Source of the DNA: Paracoccaceae bacterium
GTDB lineage: Bacteria; Pseudomonadota; Alphaproteobacteria; Rhodobacterales; Rhodobacteraceae
Length of the DNA: 64,000 nucleotides
Reading direction: 5' to 3'
NCBI GenBank assembly: GCA_022843025.1
Contig: JALHOL010000003.1
Span: forward strand, 186,001 to 250,000
Part shown: in pieces, positions 1 to 9,953 of the stretch
How the letters are laid out: each line of letters starts with the position of its first letter
How positions within the stretch are numbered: position 1 is the first letter of the stretch
Position numbers and translations under genes: made by a program
The notes under the pieces: model-generated
Databases searched by the model: none
Seen by the model: only the letters and a program-made list of their open reading frames with translations
What the model was told of the DNA's origin: nothing

Positions 1-133
1 TGGGCGCGACCAAAGCCACCACCTCGCCCCGCGCCACCTCCAGCGTCGCGCCGCGCAGCACGATCACCTCGGACGGCTTGCCGCGGTTATAGCCTTTTTC
101 GATCCCCTCCAGAACCAGCGCCGGATCACTCAT
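1..133 (-). CDS. lolD: LolD-like lipoprotein-release ABC ATPase (5' fragment)
   Basis: Only the first ~44 codons lie in the window (MSDPALVLEGIEKGYNRGKP...). They match the N-terminus of an ABC ATPase of the LolD/MacB type: a short first beta strand followed by GATLEVARGEVVALV, just before where Walker A would fall. The start ATG overlaps the stop of the upstream permease gene by 8 bp, so the two are translationally coupled. LolD powers extraction of outer-membrane lipoproteins from the inner membrane by LolC/E. The assignment leans on the FtsX-type permease next to it; the Walker motifs are outside the window. Confidence 0.82.
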   Translation of the reverse strand, partial: MSDPALVLEGIEKGYNRGKPSEVIVLRGATLEVARGEVVALVAP

Positions 134-1409
134 ACCGCAGGGCCTCCACCGGGTTCATCCGCGCCGCGCGCCGCGCCGGAAAGATCGTGACGACAAAGGA
201 CAAAAACAGCGACAACCCCACCGCCGACAGCACGTCATTGACCTGCAATTTCGCGGGCAAAGCATAGATCCCCCGGATCGACGGATCCCAGACCCCGCCC
301 CCCGCCATGTAGTTCACAAAAGAAAAGATCGGGTCGATATAAAGCGCGAACAGACAGCCCAGCAGCACGCCCAGCGCCGTACCGACCAATCCGGTTGACG
401 CCCCGCAGATGAAGAACACCCGCAGCACCGCCCCTTCCGTCAGCCCCATGGTGCGCAGGATGCCGATATCGCGGCCTTTGTTCTTTACCAGCATGATCAG
501 GCCGGAAATGATGTTCATCGACGCGATCAACACCAGAATGGACAGGATGACGAACATGATGTTGTCCTCTACGTCCAGCGCGCGCAGAAATGCCCCCGAA
601 CTGTCGCGCCATGTCCAGAGCATCCCCTCCGCCCCGGCAGCGGCCAGCAGCGCGGGTGCAAGGTCATCCACCTTTTCCGGTTCGGTCACCATGACCTCGA
701 TCTCGTCGGCCGTGCCTTCCTTGTTGAAATAGGACTGCGCCTCGTCGAACGGCATGTAGATCCGTGTGCGATCAATGTCATAGCGCCCAGCGGTAAAGAT
801 ATAGACCACCTCATAGGCATTCACCCGCGGGCTGGTGCCAAAGGCCGTCTTCACCCCTGATGGCGCGATCACGCGCACCCGGTCGCCCAACCCGACGCCA
901 AGCTCGCGCGCGATGCCGGACCCGATGGCGATGCCCTCGGCAAAGCGGCCAACGTCGCCCTCGGCATTGGCGCCGACGCCCACGCGCGGAATTGCCTCAA
1001 GGTCGGCGGGGCGAATGCCATAGACTTCGGCCCCGGTCGATCCCTCGCCCGCCGTGACCATGACCTGACCCTTGATCAGCGGCGCAGTCCGCGTCACCCC
1101 CGGCACCTCAGCCAGCCGTCCGGCCAACGCGTCATACTCGGCAAAGCCGCGCTGCAATGCCCCCGTCTCGCTGACACGCCCCGCGGAGTAGACGGTGACA
1201 TGGGCATTGGCCCCCAGGATCGTGTCCACGAATTCGGCCCGGAACCCCGCCCGCACCGACAACGTGGCGATCAGCGCAAACACCGCCAGTGTGATCCCCA
1301 CAAGGCTGATCCAGGTCATCACCGACACGCCACCTTCGGCCCGCTTGGCACGCAAATAGCGCCAGGCGATCATCCATTCAAAGCCTGCAAAAGGGGGGGT
1401 ACTCGCCAT
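126..1409 (-). CDS. lolC: Lipoprotein-releasing ABC transporter permease LolC/LolE
   Basis: A 427-aa inner-membrane permease with the LolC/E layout: a TM segment at about residues 25-50 (MTWISLVGITLAVFALIATL), a large periplasmic domain to about 270, then three TM segments in an FtsX domain (IMFVILSILVLIASMNIISG, GLVGTALGVLLGCLFALYI, the C-terminal LFLSFVVTIFP), ending in the family-typical PARRAARMNPVEALRYE. It works with the LolD ATPase encoded immediately downstream to release lipoproteins to LolA. Alphaproteobacteria usually have one LolC/E-type permease acting as a homodimer, so the C versus E label is a convention. Confidence 0.93.
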   Translation of the reverse strand: MASTPPFAGFEWMIAWRYLRAKRAEGGVSVMTWISLVGITLAVFALIATLSVRAGFRAEFVDTILGANAHVTVYSAGRVSETGALQRGFAEYDALAGRLAEVPGVTRTAPLIKGQVMVTAGEGSTGAEVYGIRPADLEAIPRVGVGANAEGDVGRFAEGIAIGSGIARELGVGLGDRVRVIAPSGVKTAFGTSPRVNAYEVVYIFTAGRYDIDRTRIYMPFDEAQSYFNKEGTADEIEVMVTEPEKVDDLAPALLAAAGAEGMLWTWRDSSGAFLRALDVEDNIMFVILSILVLIASMNIISGLIMLVKNKGRDIGILRTMGLTEGAVLRVFFICGASTGLVGTALGVLLGCLFALYIDPIFSFVNYMAGGGVWDPSIRGIYALPAKLQVNDVLSAVGLSLFLSFVVTIFPARRAARMNPVEALRYE

Positions 1410-1531
1410 GATCTGCCCGTGTTTTCGCCGTTCCCGGCCGTGGCGCGGACAGTGTCGGCAAGACCGGGCAAGGTCAAGCCGCGCGCCATCACAGCGCCGT
1501 CAAAGCGGGGGTAGGCGCAGAAAACAGGGCG

Positions 1532-2197
1532 TCAGCTGGCCACGGCAACCGCCACGGCGGCGAAATGCAACGCCGCTGCAATGGCCACACACAGATGCCA
1601 GATCGCGTTGTGAAACCGCAGCGCGTGCCAGCGATAAAAGGCCACGCCCGCCACATAGGTCACGCCCCCCAGCACCAGCAGCACCAGCGATGGCCCCGGC
1701 AGCGCCTCACGCGCGGGGCCGATGGCGGCAAGCCCCACCATGCCCAGTGCGATATAGGCCAGCACCGCCAGCCCATCCAACCGCCCCGGCAGCGCGATCT
1801 TGACCACCGCGCCAAGAATGGCCCCGGTCCAGACGATCCCGGCAAGGATGGCGGCAAAGACGACATTGTCGAAATGCACCACAATCGCGGTGTAAGTCCC
1901 CGCAATCATCACATAAATCGCCGAATGATCGAACCGCCGCAGCACCCATTTCAGCGGCGATGGCGGCACCATGTTATAGGCCAGCGAAAAGCCGAACATC
2001 GCGAAATATCCCGCCGCATAGACCGCCAGCGCGGCGAATTTCCCCACATCGCCCGCCCCCAGCACATACCCAAGCAAAAGCGAAAAGGCGATCAACCCCG
2101 CCACCAGCGCCACCGCATGCACGATCCCGTCGGCCAGCAATTCGCCCGTCGTGAACGGCCGCTTGGTCAATCGGGGGTGGTTTGCAGGCAGGGACAT
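1532..2197 (-). CDS. Hemolysin III family (PAQR-like) integral membrane protein
   Basis: About 221 aa with seven hydrophobic segments and the hemolysin III/PAQR signature: an N-terminal TTGELLADGIVHAVALVAGL segment, GFSLAYNM and RRFDHSAIYVMIAGTYT in the middle, and RWHALRFHNAIWHLCVAIAAALHF near the C-terminus with the conserved His residues. The family sits in the inner membrane; its biochemical role in bacteria is unsettled and the haemolysin name is historical. I place the start at the second ATG (SD-like GGAGAG four bases upstream); an ATG four codons earlier (2209) is also in frame. It lies on its own between lolC and an oppositely oriented oxidoreductase. Confidence 0.88.
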   Translation of the reverse strand: MSLPANHPRLTKRPFTTGELLADGIVHAVALVAGLIAFSLLLGYVLGAGDVGKFAALAVYAAGYFAMFGFSLAYNMVPPSPLKWVLRRFDHSAIYVMIAGTYTAIVVHFDNVVFAAILAGIVWTGAILGAVVKIALPGRLDGLAVLAYIALGMVGLAAIGPAREALPGPSLVLLVLGGVTYVAGVAFYRWHALRFHNAIWHLCVAIAAALHFAAVAVAVAS

Positions 2198-2467
2198 CGG
2201 ACTCTCCATAGGGCCACGCAGCAGGATGCGATCCGCGTGGGCATAGTCAATCGGACCACAGGTCGCGTGACGCTACGTCGGGACAATGCCAGCCCCGTTT
2301 GCCTCAGCGCAAGTGTCCCGGATAATGGACACGCAGTCGTCACCGGAAATGGGGAAGCCCGCCTCTGGCGGGCTCAGTAGCAACCCGTGAAGCGGCGGTC
2401 GGGAATCCCCCACTTTCCTCGCCGATCCGTCCCGTGCATCACCAGCCCTCCGTCCCGCGACAGGAAG

Positions 2468-3454
2468 ATGCCCATGCCTGCTGATATGCCACCCCTCATG
2501 CTGGCTGCCCATGTCACTGCCTATGGCGGGCCCGAGGTGATCGACCTCCGCCGCATCCCCCGCCCCGTTCCAAGAGCGGGCGAAGTGCTGCTTCGCATCC
2601 TCGCCTCCCCCGTCACGTCAGGCGATATGCGCCTGCGATCGCGCAAGGTACCGCGCGGCATGGGCCTGCCGGTTCGCCTCGCAGTCGGCTGGTCCGGCCC
2701 GCGCAATCCCATCCCCGGATGGGGCTTCGTGGCCGAGGTCGTCTCTGGCGATGGCCTGCCCGCAGGCACGCGTGTTGCGGGCCTCGCCGGTTTTCGTGGC
2801 GGTGCCCATGCCGAATACATCTGCATGGCCGCGAACGGCCCGCTTCTTCCGGTTCCGCCAAGCCTTGATACCACCCAGACTGCCGCCCTGCTCTTTGGCG
2901 GCCTTACCGCCGCGCATTTCCTGATCGACCGGGCCCGGCTCACGCCATCAGACAGGCTCTGGATCAACGGCGCGACAGGTGCCGTGGGATGCGCCGCGCT
3001 GCGGCTGGCCCGCCATATCGGCGCGCAGGTCACCGCCACCGCATCCGCCCCGCGTGAAAACCTTGCGCGCAGCCTCGGCGCGAATGCCTTTCAGCCCTAC
3101 GAAAACGGCCCGCCCCAAGGGCCGTTCGATGTGGTGATGGATGTGATCGGAACCGCACCCTATGCCCGTGCACGCACTCTGCTTGCGCCGGGGGGGCGGC
3201 ACCTCGCGGTCACGGCGACCCTTGCCGAAACGCTCGCGGCCCTGCTGCGCCCCCGCTCTGGTGGCCATCACCGCATCGCCGGAACCAACAGCGATGACCG
3301 CCCCGGGCTCCAGCGCGTTCTCTCGCTCATGGAATCCGGCGCCCTCGCCCCAATCCCGGCGCAGACCTTCGCATTTCCCGACATCCGCGCCGCCCATGCC
3401 GTTGCGGAAACGCTGCACAAGCCGGGCGCGCTTGTGCTGTTGATGGATCGCTGA
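2468..3454 (+). CDS. MDR-family NAD(P)-dependent alcohol dehydrogenase / quinone oxidoreductase
   Basis: About 328 aa. The N-terminal catalytic fold contains VTSGDMRLRS, a degenerate equivalent of the MDR substrate-site segment, and GWGFVAEVVSGDG. The C-terminal Rossmann domain carries the dinucleotide motif NGATGAVGCAALRLARHIGA at about residue 155. I see no cysteine cluster for structural zinc and no canonical catalytic-zinc ligands, so a zinc-independent quinone-oxidoreductase-like enzyme is most likely; the substrate is unknown. ATGs at 2474 and 2486 are alternative starts, and 2468 follows AGGA closely. A GC hairpin plus T-run at 3506-3549 ends the unit. Confidence 0.82.
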   Translation: MPMPADMPPLMLAAHVTAYGGPEVIDLRRIPRPVPRAGEVLLRILASPVTSGDMRLRSRKVPRGMGLPVRLAVGWSGPRNPIPGWGFVAEVVSGDGLPAGTRVAGLAGFRGGAHAEYICMAANGPLLPVPPSLDTTQTAALLFGGLTAAHFLIDRARLTPSDRLWINGATGAVGCAALRLARHIGAQVTATASAPRENLARSLGANAFQPYENGPPQGPFDVVMDVIGTAPYARARTLLAPGGRHLAVTATLAETLAALLRPRSGGHHRIAGTNSDDRPGLQRVLSLMESGALAPIPAQTFAFPDIRAAHAVAETLHKPGALVLLMDR

Positions 3455-3505
3455 ACAAGCCGCCGCCCTTCGGACAAAAGGGACGACACTGCCTACGAAT
3501 GACAA

Positions 3506-3549
3506 GGGGGAGGCACCGCCTCCCCCCGAATTTTCGCAGAAAATTCGTC
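3506..3549. terminator. Paired-hairpin terminator between converging genes
   Basis: A perfect 9-bp stem (GGGGGAGGC, loop ACC) at 3506-3526 is followed at once by an AT-rich palindrome GAATTTTCGCAGAAAATTC and GTC. On the plus strand the GC hairpin is followed by AATTTT, fitting termination of the MDR gene; proS converges from the right. The same two-hairpin design recurs at 14788-14828 and 46033-46078. Confidence 0.72.
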
Positions 3550-3562
3550 CCCCTCGCCGCGC

Positions 3563-4900
3563 TTAGCGCCCGGCGTAGATCTGGGCGATCCGGTCCACCG
3601 CCGCTTCCGGCGACATCTCCTCGCTCTCGCCCGTCCGGCGCGAGGTGAGTTCCACCAGCCCGTTGGCCAAACCGCGCGGCCCCACGGTGATACGCCAGGG
3701 CAGGCCGATCAGGTCCATCGTGGCAAACTTCGCCCCCGCCCGTTCGTCACGGTCATCATACAGTGCTTCCAGCCCCTTGGCCGCCAGCGCCTTGTAAAGG
3801 CCTTCACAGGCCGCATCCGCTGCACCATCGCCCTGCTTCAGGTTCACGATCCCCACCGGGAAAGGCGTCACGCCCTCGGGCCAGATGATCCCCTTGTCGT
3901 CATGGCTCGCCTCGATGATCGCGCCCAGCAGGCGGCTCACGCCGATGCCGTGCGACCCCATCTCCACCGGCACGCGGCCGCCATCGGGGGTGACCACCGT
4001 CGCCCCCATCGCTTCGGAATACTTGGTCCCGAAATAGAAGATCTGCCCCACCTCGATCCCGCGCGCCACTTTGCGGCGCTCTTCGGGGATAGCGTCGAAC
4101 AGGGCGGCGTCATGCGTCTCATCGGTGCGGGCATAAAGCGTGGTGAACTCTTCGCAGACCTTCGCCACGGCGGCGCGGTCATCGTAATCAACCTCGCGGT
4201 TGCCCAGCTTCAGCTCGGTCACGGCGCTGTCGAAGAACACCTCCGACTCGCCCGTGCTGGCCAGCACCAGAAACTCATGCGTGTTGTCGCCACCGATGGG
4301 GCCAGAGGCCGCCCGCATCGGAATTGCAGTCAGACCCATGCGTTCATAGGTCCGCAGATAGCTGACCATGTGGCGGTTATAAGCGTGGATCGCGGCATCA
4401 CGGTCGACGTCGAAATTGTAGCCGTCCTTCATCAGGAACTCGCGCCCCCGCATCACGCCGAACCGCGGCCGCATCTCGTCGCGGAACTTCCACTGGATGT
4501 GATACAGCGTCAGCGGCAGGTCCTTGTAGCTGTTCACATGGCTCCGGAAGATGTCGGTGATCATCTCCTCATTCGTGGGGCCATACAGCATCTCGCGCTT
4601 CTGCCGGTCGGTGATGCGCAGCATTTCCTGCCCGTAATCATCATAGCGCCCGGATTCGCGCCACAGGTCCGCCGGTTGCAGCGTGGGCATCAAAAGCGGG
4701 ATATGGCCCGCGCGGATCTGTTCCTGATGCACGATCTCTTCGATCCGCTTCAGCACACGATAGCCCAGCGGCAACCAGGAATAGATGCCCGCCGCCTGCT
4801 GCTTGATCATCCCCGCCCGCAGCATATAGCGGTGCGACACGATCTGCGCCTCGGCAGGGTTTTCCTTCAGGACGGGCATGAAATAGCGGCTCAGGCGCAT
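3563..4900 (-). CDS. proS: Prolyl-tRNA synthetase (short alphaproteobacterial type)
   Basis: 445 aa. A class II aminoacyl-tRNA synthetase that charges tRNA-Pro. Motif 1/2 segments are clear ([68 protein letters not shown] is the motif 2 region), as is motif 3 ([16 protein letters not shown]), followed by an anticodon-binding domain ([14 protein letters not shown] ... [26 protein letters not shown]). The length and lack of a YbaK-type editing insertion between motifs 2 and 3 fit the short form found in alphaproteobacteria. The start ATG follows GGAGAC. In many relatives proS sits beside lolC; here two genes lie between them. Confidence 0.97.
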   Translation of the reverse strand: MRLSRYFMPVLKENPAEAQIVSHRYMLRAGMIKQQAAGIYSWLPLGYRVLKRIEEIVHQEQIRAGHIPLLMPTLQPADLWRESGRYDDYGQEMLRITDRQKREMLYGPTNEEMITDIFRSHVNSYKDLPLTLYHIQWKFRDEMRPRFGVMRGREFLMKDGYNFDVDRDAAIHAYNRHMVSYLRTYERMGLTAIPMRAASGPIGGDNTHEFLVLASTGESEVFFDSAVTELKLGNREVDYDDRAAVAKVCEEFTTLYARTDETHDAALFDAIPEERRKVARGIEVGQIFYFGTKYSEAMGATVVTPDGGRVPVEMGSHGIGVSRLLGAIIEASHDDKGIIWPEGVTPFPVGIVNLKQGDGAADAACEGLYKALAAKGLEALYDDRDERAGAKFATMDLIGLPWRITVGPRGLANGLVELTSRRTGESEEMSPEAAVDRIAQIYAGR

Positions 4901-5074
4901 GGGGCGTCTCCAGTGGATGCGCGATTGGCTTACGCAATTGAAACATTCCCCGCAAGCAGGTCACGCCGGATAACGCTTTTGCCAAGACCGTGAAATGTAA
5001 TGATCGCTAACAGAACACCCTGCGTATCCCGTCCGACAGTGCAGTGACGCCTGTCACAACAACGGGGACACCAC

Positions 5075-5578
5075 ATGAAACTGAAACTCGCACTGGCTGC
5101 TCTGGCCATCTCGGCCACCACGGCTCACGCCCAGACCATCGTCGACATCGCCGCCGGGGATGAACGCTTCACCACCCTCGTCGCCGCCGTCACCGCTGCC
5201 GGTCTGGCGGAAACGCTGGCGGGTCCCGGCCCGTTCACGGTCTATGCGCCGGTGAATGACGCCTTTGCAGCCCTGCCCGCCGGCACGGTCGAAAACCTGC
5301 TCAAGCCGGAAAACAAGGGCCAACTGACCGACGTCCTGCTCTATCACGTCGATGATCGCAATCTGCCCGCGGCTGGAATCCCGAACGGCTCCACCACCTT
5401 CAAGCCGCTCCTCACCTCGCAGCGCCTGTGCATTACCAAAGGTGCTGATGGCGTGACCATCGCCGATGGCACGGGCGACGTGGCCAATGTCATCATCGCC
5501 GACATCAAGGCCGACAACGGCGTGATCCATGTGATCGACAAGGTCCTGCTGCCCGGCCAGCGCCCCGCCTGCCACTAA
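5075..5578 (+). CDS. Secreted fasciclin (FAS1) domain protein
   Basis: 167 aa. The signal peptide (MKLKLALAALAISATTAHA) is followed by one FAS1 domain. Visible FAS1 hallmarks are FTTLVAAVTAAGLAETLAGPGPFTVYAPVNDAFAALP (H1 region), LLYHVDDR (the YH motif) and NGVIHVIDKVLLP (H2) at the C-terminus. Single-FAS1 proteins are periplasmic or extracellular and often mediate adhesion or polymer interactions; the partner here is unknown. The gene is monocistronic, with a strong terminator immediately downstream. Confidence 0.93.
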   Translation: MKLKLALAALAISATTAHAQTIVDIAAGDERFTTLVAAVTAAGLAETLAGPGPFTVYAPVNDAFAALPAGTVENLLKPENKGQLTDVLLYHVDDRNLPAAGIPNGSTTFKPLLTSQRLCITKGADGVTIADGTGDVANVIIADIKADNGVIHVIDKVLLPGQRPACH

Positions 5579-5599
5579 GGCCGGTCATCACCTGAATTG

Positions 5600-5637
5600 A
5601 AAGCCCGGGGCCCATTCGGCCGCCGGGCTTTCTTTTG
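5600..5637 (+). terminator. Rho-independent terminator after the fasciclin gene
   Basis: AAAGCCCGG ... CCGGGCTTT forms a 9-bp stem followed by CTTTT, 21 bp after the fasciclin stop codon. Confidence 0.85.
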
Positions 5638-5731
5638 CGATACCGCGCCAAAACAACGCCGACACACCCCGCCCCTTGCGCCGCACCGCAGCAGACGTGA
5701 TATGTTGCAGTCTCGAAACCCGGAGGCGACC

Positions 5732-6823
5732 ATGGCCCTGCCCGTTCGGCTACAGCTTGTATACTGGGGGATCGCGGCTGCGGTCTTCTTCATCCTGCTC
5801 TGGGCCTTGGGCAATGTGATGCTGCCTTTCCTTGTGGGCGGCGCCATCGCCTATTTCCTTGATCCCATCGCCGACCGGCTGGAACGCGCGGGCCTGTCGC
5901 GCGTCGGGGCCACGGTCACCATCTCGCTGGTGGCGGTGCTGGCGACGGTCTTGCTGATCCTTGCCATCATCCCCACGCTGATCCAGCAATTGACCGGCCT
6001 GATCAACGCCGCCCCTGAAATCGCGCAGCGGCTTCAGGCCTTTCTCGTGGAACGCTTCCCGGAACTCAGCGACAGCACCTCCACCATGCGTCAGACACTG
6101 GCCCAGATCGCCGCGACGATTCAGGCGCAGGGCGGCGAACTGGCCAATACGCTGCTTTCTTCAGCCATGAGCCTTGTGTCCGCCGTGGTCTTCATCGTCG
6201 TCGTCCCGGTCGTGGCCTTCTACCTGCTGCTCGACTGGGATCACATGGTCGCCCGCATCGACAGCCTGCTTCCGCGCGACCACGCCCCTGCAATCCGCCG
6301 GATCGGGCGCGAGATCGACTCCGTCCTCGCCGGTTTCGTGCGTGGCCAGCTGTCCGTCTGCCTGCTGCTGGGCAGCTTCTATTCCATCGCGCTGATGATT
6401 GCCGGGCTGCAATTCGGCCTGATCGTGGGTGCGATCGCTGGCGCGATCACGTTCATTCCCTATGTCGGCTCGCTGGTCGGCGGCACGCTGGCCATCGGTC
6501 TTGCGCTGTTTCAATTCTGGGGCGATTGGGTTTCCATCGGCATCATCGCGGCGATCTTCGCCGTGGGTCAATTCGTCGAAGGCAACATCCTGACGCCGAA
6601 ACTGGTTGGCAATTCCGTGGGCCTGCACCCCGTCTGGCTGCTCTTTGCGCTGTCGGCCTTCGGGTCCATCTTCGGCTTTGCCGGGATGCTGGTCGCCGTG
6701 CCAGTCGCCGCCTCCATCGGTGTGATCACCCGCTTCGGGATCGAAAAATACCACGCCAGCCTGCTCTATCGCGGTTATGACACGCCTCAGGCACCACAGC
6801 CCAAGGACGAGGCGGCCGAGTGA
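5732..6823 (+). CDS. AI-2E family transporter (PerM/YdiK-like permease)
   Basis: 363 aa from the ATG at 5732, chosen because CGGAGG lies 8 bp upstream; the open frame extends further 5' without a good ribosome site. The topology is typical of the AI-2E/PerM family: an N-terminal TM pair (GIAAAVFFILLWALGNVMLPFLVGGAIAYFLDPIADRLE), a long amphipathic periplasmic section, and a C-terminal cluster of TM segments with the GLQFGLIVGAIAGAITFIPYVGS and FVEGNILTPKLVGNSVGLHP motifs. Family members export diverse small molecules or act as Na+/H+ antiporters; the substrate cannot be told. The stop overlaps the GTG start of hdaA (GTGA), so the two are co-translated. Confidence 0.9.
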   Translation: MALPVRLQLVYWGIAAAVFFILLWALGNVMLPFLVGGAIAYFLDPIADRLERAGLSRVGATVTISLVAVLATVLLILAIIPTLIQQLTGLINAAPEIAQRLQAFLVERFPELSDSTSTMRQTLAQIAATIQAQGGELANTLLSSAMSLVSAVVFIVVVPVVAFYLLLDWDHMVARIDSLLPRDHAPAIRRIGREIDSVLAGFVRGQLSVCLLLGSFYSIALMIAGLQFGLIVGAIAGAITFIPYVGSLVGGTLAIGLALFQFWGDWVSIGIIAAIFAVGQFVEGNILTPKLVGNSVGLHPVWLLFALSAFGSIFGFAGMLVAVPVAASIGVITRFGIEKYHASLLYRGYDTPQAPQPKDEAAE

Positions 6824-7506
6824 TCCGCCAGCTTGCCTTTGACCTGCCCGCGCGGCAGGCCTATCGGCGCGAGGATTTCTTCGTCTCTCCCGCCAATGCC
6901 ACGGCCTTGGCCGCCATTGACGGCTGGAAGGACTGGCCGGGGGGCAAGATGCTGCTGGTCGGCCCGCAAGGCAGCGGCAAGACCCATCTCGCCCGGCTCT
7001 GGGCGCAGGAAACCGGGGCCGCCTGCCTGCCCGCCGCTGATCTTGCCACCGCTGATCTGCCCGCGTTGTCCGCCCATGGGGCCGTCGCGGTCGAGGATGC
7101 GGAAACCGCCGCAGGCCAGCCGGGGGCCGAGGCGGCCTTTTTCCATCTGCACAACCTTGTCACCCAATCCGGCCACCTGCTCGTCACAGCCGCCACCCCG
7201 CCGCGCGACTGGGGCCTTGCCCTGCCCGACCTTGCCAGCCGGTTGCAGGCCGCCCCCGTCACCCGGATCGAAGCCCCCGATGACGCGCTGCTCTCTGCCG
7301 TGCTGATCAAACTGTTTGCCGATCGGCAGATCACCGTGCCCCCCACGCTGATCCCCTATCTTGTCCTGCGCATGGAGCGCTCCATCGCCGCCGCCCGCGA
7401 TCTTGTGGCGCGGCTTGATGCCCATGCCCTCGCCGCTGGACGCCCGGTCACCCGCCAACTCGCCGCGCAATTGCTCGACGCCGCGCCGCCCGACACGCAA
7501 GACTGA
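6820..7506 (+). CDS. hdaA: HdaA/Hda-type DnaA-related regulator of replication initiation
   Basis: 228 aa with a GTG start overlapping the previous stop. It is a DnaA-like AAA+ protein without the DNA-binding domain IV. The N-terminus [21 protein letters not shown] contains a QLAFDL motif resembling the clamp-binding peptide of Hda proteins. Walker A is [16 protein letters not shown] and the C-terminal lid helices include [21 protein letters not shown]. Hda bound to the sliding clamp stimulates ATP hydrolysis by DnaA and so prevents re-initiation. The usual Walker B Asp is replaced by [10 protein letters not shown]-type sequence, common in this family. An HdaA-then-ppk order is common in Rhodobacteraceae. 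Confidence 0.88.
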   Translation: MIRQLAFDLPARQAYRREDFFVSPANATALAAIDGWKDWPGGKMLLVGPQGSGKTHLARLWAQETGAACLPAADLATADLPALSAHGAVAVEDAETAAGQPGAEAAFFHLHNLVTQSGHLLVTAATPPRDWGLALPDLASRLQAAPVTRIEAPDDALLSAVLIKLFADRQITVPPTLIPYLVLRMERSIAAARDLVARLDAHALAAGRPVTRQLAAQLLDAAPPDTQD

Positions 7507-7514
7507 CCCCGCCG

Positions 7515-7536
7515 CTTCATCTTGGCGAAAATACCC
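7515..7536 (-). repeat. Dispersed intergenic motif GGGTATTTT..GCCAAGATGAA (copy 1)
   Basis: Read on the minus strand this is GGGTATTTTCG followed by CCAAGATGAAG. The same motif occurs at 35024-35046 and 43937-43958, each time in the spacer just after a stop codon or just before the next start. Confidence 0.7.
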
Positions 7537-7631
7537 ATTCCGCCGCGCGCCGCTGCACAACGCTGGACAGTCCGCCGCGCCAATGGTCATCTGTCACACA
7601 GTTGTTGCCTTCCCCCCTTACCCCGCGTGAC

Positions 7632-9821
7632 ATGACCCAGGCCGATTTCCTCAAAACCCCGTTCCCCGCCCCCGTCACCCTCCCCGAAGAGGAACGGACA
7701 GGCCCACGCCGCTTTTTCAACCGCGAAATGTCGTGGCTGGCCTTCAACTGGCGCGTGCTGGATGAGGCGTCCAATCCGCTGGTGCCGCTCTTGGAACGGC
7801 TGCGCTTCCTGTCGATTTCGGCCACCAACCTGGACGAATTTTATACCGTTCGCGTCGCGGGCCTGCGCGCGCTGGTGCGCAACGGCAACGCCAGCCACTC
7901 CGAAGATGGTCGCAGCCCGACCGAACAGCTTGGCCTGATCCATGCCAACGCCCGCCGCCTGATGCTGACGCAGCAGGCCGTGTTCAACAAACTCCGCAAA
8001 GAGATGGAAGCGCAGGGCATCACCCTGCTCACCCGCTCCAAACTCACCGCGCGCGATCTGAAACATCTCGAAGACCACTTCCTGAACAAGGTCTTCCCCG
8101 TCCTGTCACCCTTGGCCATCGACCCGGCACATCCTTTCCCCTTCATCCCCAACACTGGCTTCTCGCTCGCGCTGGAACTGGAACGCGAAAGCGATCACCG
8201 CACGCTTCAGGCCCTGCTGCCCATCCCGCAGCAGATCGCCCGTTTCGTGGCCCTGCCCGGCAAGCCGGGGGAAAACCGCTTCCTGCCGCTAGAGGAATTG
8301 CTTCTCCTCCACCTGAACATGCTGTTCCCCGGCTATACCGACCGGGGCCACTGCATCTTCCGCGTCCTGCGCGACAGCGATCTGGAAGTGGAGGATGAAG
8401 CCGAAGATCTCGTCCGCGAGTTTGAAACCGCCCTCAAGCGCCGCCGCCGGGGCGAAGTGATCCGCCTGAAAATCTCATCCGGTGCGCCGCCGGAACTGCG
8501 CGCGCTCATCATGGATGAACTGGGCGTCACCGAAGACATGGTGGTTGAGATTCGCGGCCTTCTGGGCATCGCCGATCTCAAGGAACTGGTCCTCTCCTCC
8601 CGCCCTGATCTTTTGTGGCCGCCCTTCGTGTCGCGCGTGGCCGAACGAGTGCAGGACCACGACGGCGATATCTTCGCCGCCATCCGGCAGAAGGACATCC
8701 TTCTTCACCACCCCTATGAAACCTTTGATCAGGTCATCCGCTTCCTCGAACAGGCGGCGCGTGACCCGAACGTTCTGGCCATCAAGCAAACGCTTTACCG
8801 CACCTCATGGGACAGCCCCATCGTCTCCGCCCTGTGCGAGGCGGCAGAGGCGGGTAAATCCGTCACCGCCCTTGTCGAACTCAAGGCGCGCTTTGATGAG
8901 GCCGCCAACATCCGCCAGTCTCGCCGTCTGGAACGGTCCGGCGCGCATGTCGTCTATGGCTTCATGCAGTACAAGACCCACGCCAAGATCAGCACGGTTG
9001 TCCGCCGCGAAGGTGAAAACCTTGTCACCTATACCCATTACGGCACGGGCAACTATCACCCGATCACTGCCCGCATCTATACCGACCTGTCCTTCTTCAC
9101 CTGCGATCCGGCGCTGGGGCGCGATGCCACCAAGGTTTTCAACTACCTGTCGGGCTATGTGCAGCCCGAGGGGCTGGAAAACCTCGCCATCTCGCCCATC
9201 ACGCTCAAGCCGCGCCTGCTGGAACTGATCGGGATCGAGGCGGATCACGCCCGCGCCGGCCGCCCCGCCGAAATCTGGGCCAAGATGAACAGCCTGATCG
9301 ACCCCGAGGTGATCGACGCTCTCTATGCCGCGTCGCAAGCCGGGGTGAAGATCAGCCTCATCATTCGCGGCATCTGCGGCGTGCGCCCCGGAGTGCAGGG
9401 CTTGTCGGAAAACATCCGCGTCAAATCCATCGTGGGCCGCTTCCTTGAACATTCCCGCATCGTCTGCTTCGGCTCTGGCCATGGACTGCCCTCGCAAAAG
9501 GCGCGGGTGTTCATTTCCTCAGCCGACTGGATGGGCCGCAACCTGACGCGGCGGGTGGAAACGCTGGTGGAAATCAACAACCCCACCGTCAAGGCGCAGA
9601 TCGTCAGCCAGATCATGGCCGCCAACCTGGCGGATGAGGCGCAAAGCTGGGTCCTGCGCCCCGACGGTACCTATCGCCGCGAACTGGAACCCGCCGACGG
9701 CACGCTGTTCAACTGCCACCGCTTCTTCATGGAAAACCCGTCGCTGTCGGGCCGTGGCACGGCGGGGGCCAAGGACGTGCCGCGTCTGGCCCAGTTGCGC
9801 GATGATGCCCCGCCGATCTGA
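7632..9821 (+). CDS. ppk1: Polyphosphate kinase 1
   Basis: About 729 aa. Synthesises inorganic polyphosphate reversibly from ATP. The N domain opens with [20 protein letters not shown]; the head domain follows ([20 protein letters not shown]); the catalytic phospholipase-D-like domains contain [19 protein letters not shown], which holds the autophosphorylated His, and a second [12 protein letters not shown] motif with its His. I use the ATG at 7632; a TTG at 7602 is an in-frame alternative. It is followed after 132 bp by ppx, giving a synthesis/hydrolysis pair for polyphosphate homeostasis. Confidence 0.96.
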   Translation: MTQADFLKTPFPAPVTLPEEERTGPRRFFNREMSWLAFNWRVLDEASNPLVPLLERLRFLSISATNLDEFYTVRVAGLRALVRNGNASHSEDGRSPTEQLGLIHANARRLMLTQQAVFNKLRKEMEAQGITLLTRSKLTARDLKHLEDHFLNKVFPVLSPLAIDPAHPFPFIPNTGFSLALELERESDHRTLQALLPIPQQIARFVALPGKPGENRFLPLEELLLLHLNMLFPGYTDRGHCIFRVLRDSDLEVEDEAEDLVREFETALKRRRRGEVIRLKISSGAPPELRALIMDELGVTEDMVVEIRGLLGIADLKELVLSSRPDLLWPPFVSRVAERVQDHDGDIFAAIRQKDILLHHPYETFDQVIRFLEQAARDPNVLAIKQTLYRTSWDSPIVSALCEAAEAGKSVTALVELKARFDEAANIRQSRRLERSGAHVVYGFMQYKTHAKISTVVRREGENLVTYTHYGTGNYHPITARIYTDLSFFTCDPALGRDATKVFNYLSGYVQPEGLENLAISPITLKPRLLELIGIEADHARAGRPAEIWAKMNSLIDPEVIDALYAASQAGVKISLIIRGICGVRPGVQGLSENIRVKSIVGRFLEHSRIVCFGSGHGLPSQKARVFISSADWMGRNLTRRVETLVEINNPTVKAQIVSQIMAANLADEAQSWVLRPDGTYRRELEPADGTLFNCHRFFMENPSLSGRGTAGAKDVPRLAQLRDDAPPI

Positions 9822-9953
9822 CCGGTTGGCAGGGTGATCTGTCAGGTCTGACGCCACGACACGCGCCCATCGCCCCGCTGCGATGGCGTCAACCACCTTG
9901 ACCCCGCCCCGCATCCGCGCCACCTTTCGCCCGCAAGACGAAGGACTGCCAAG

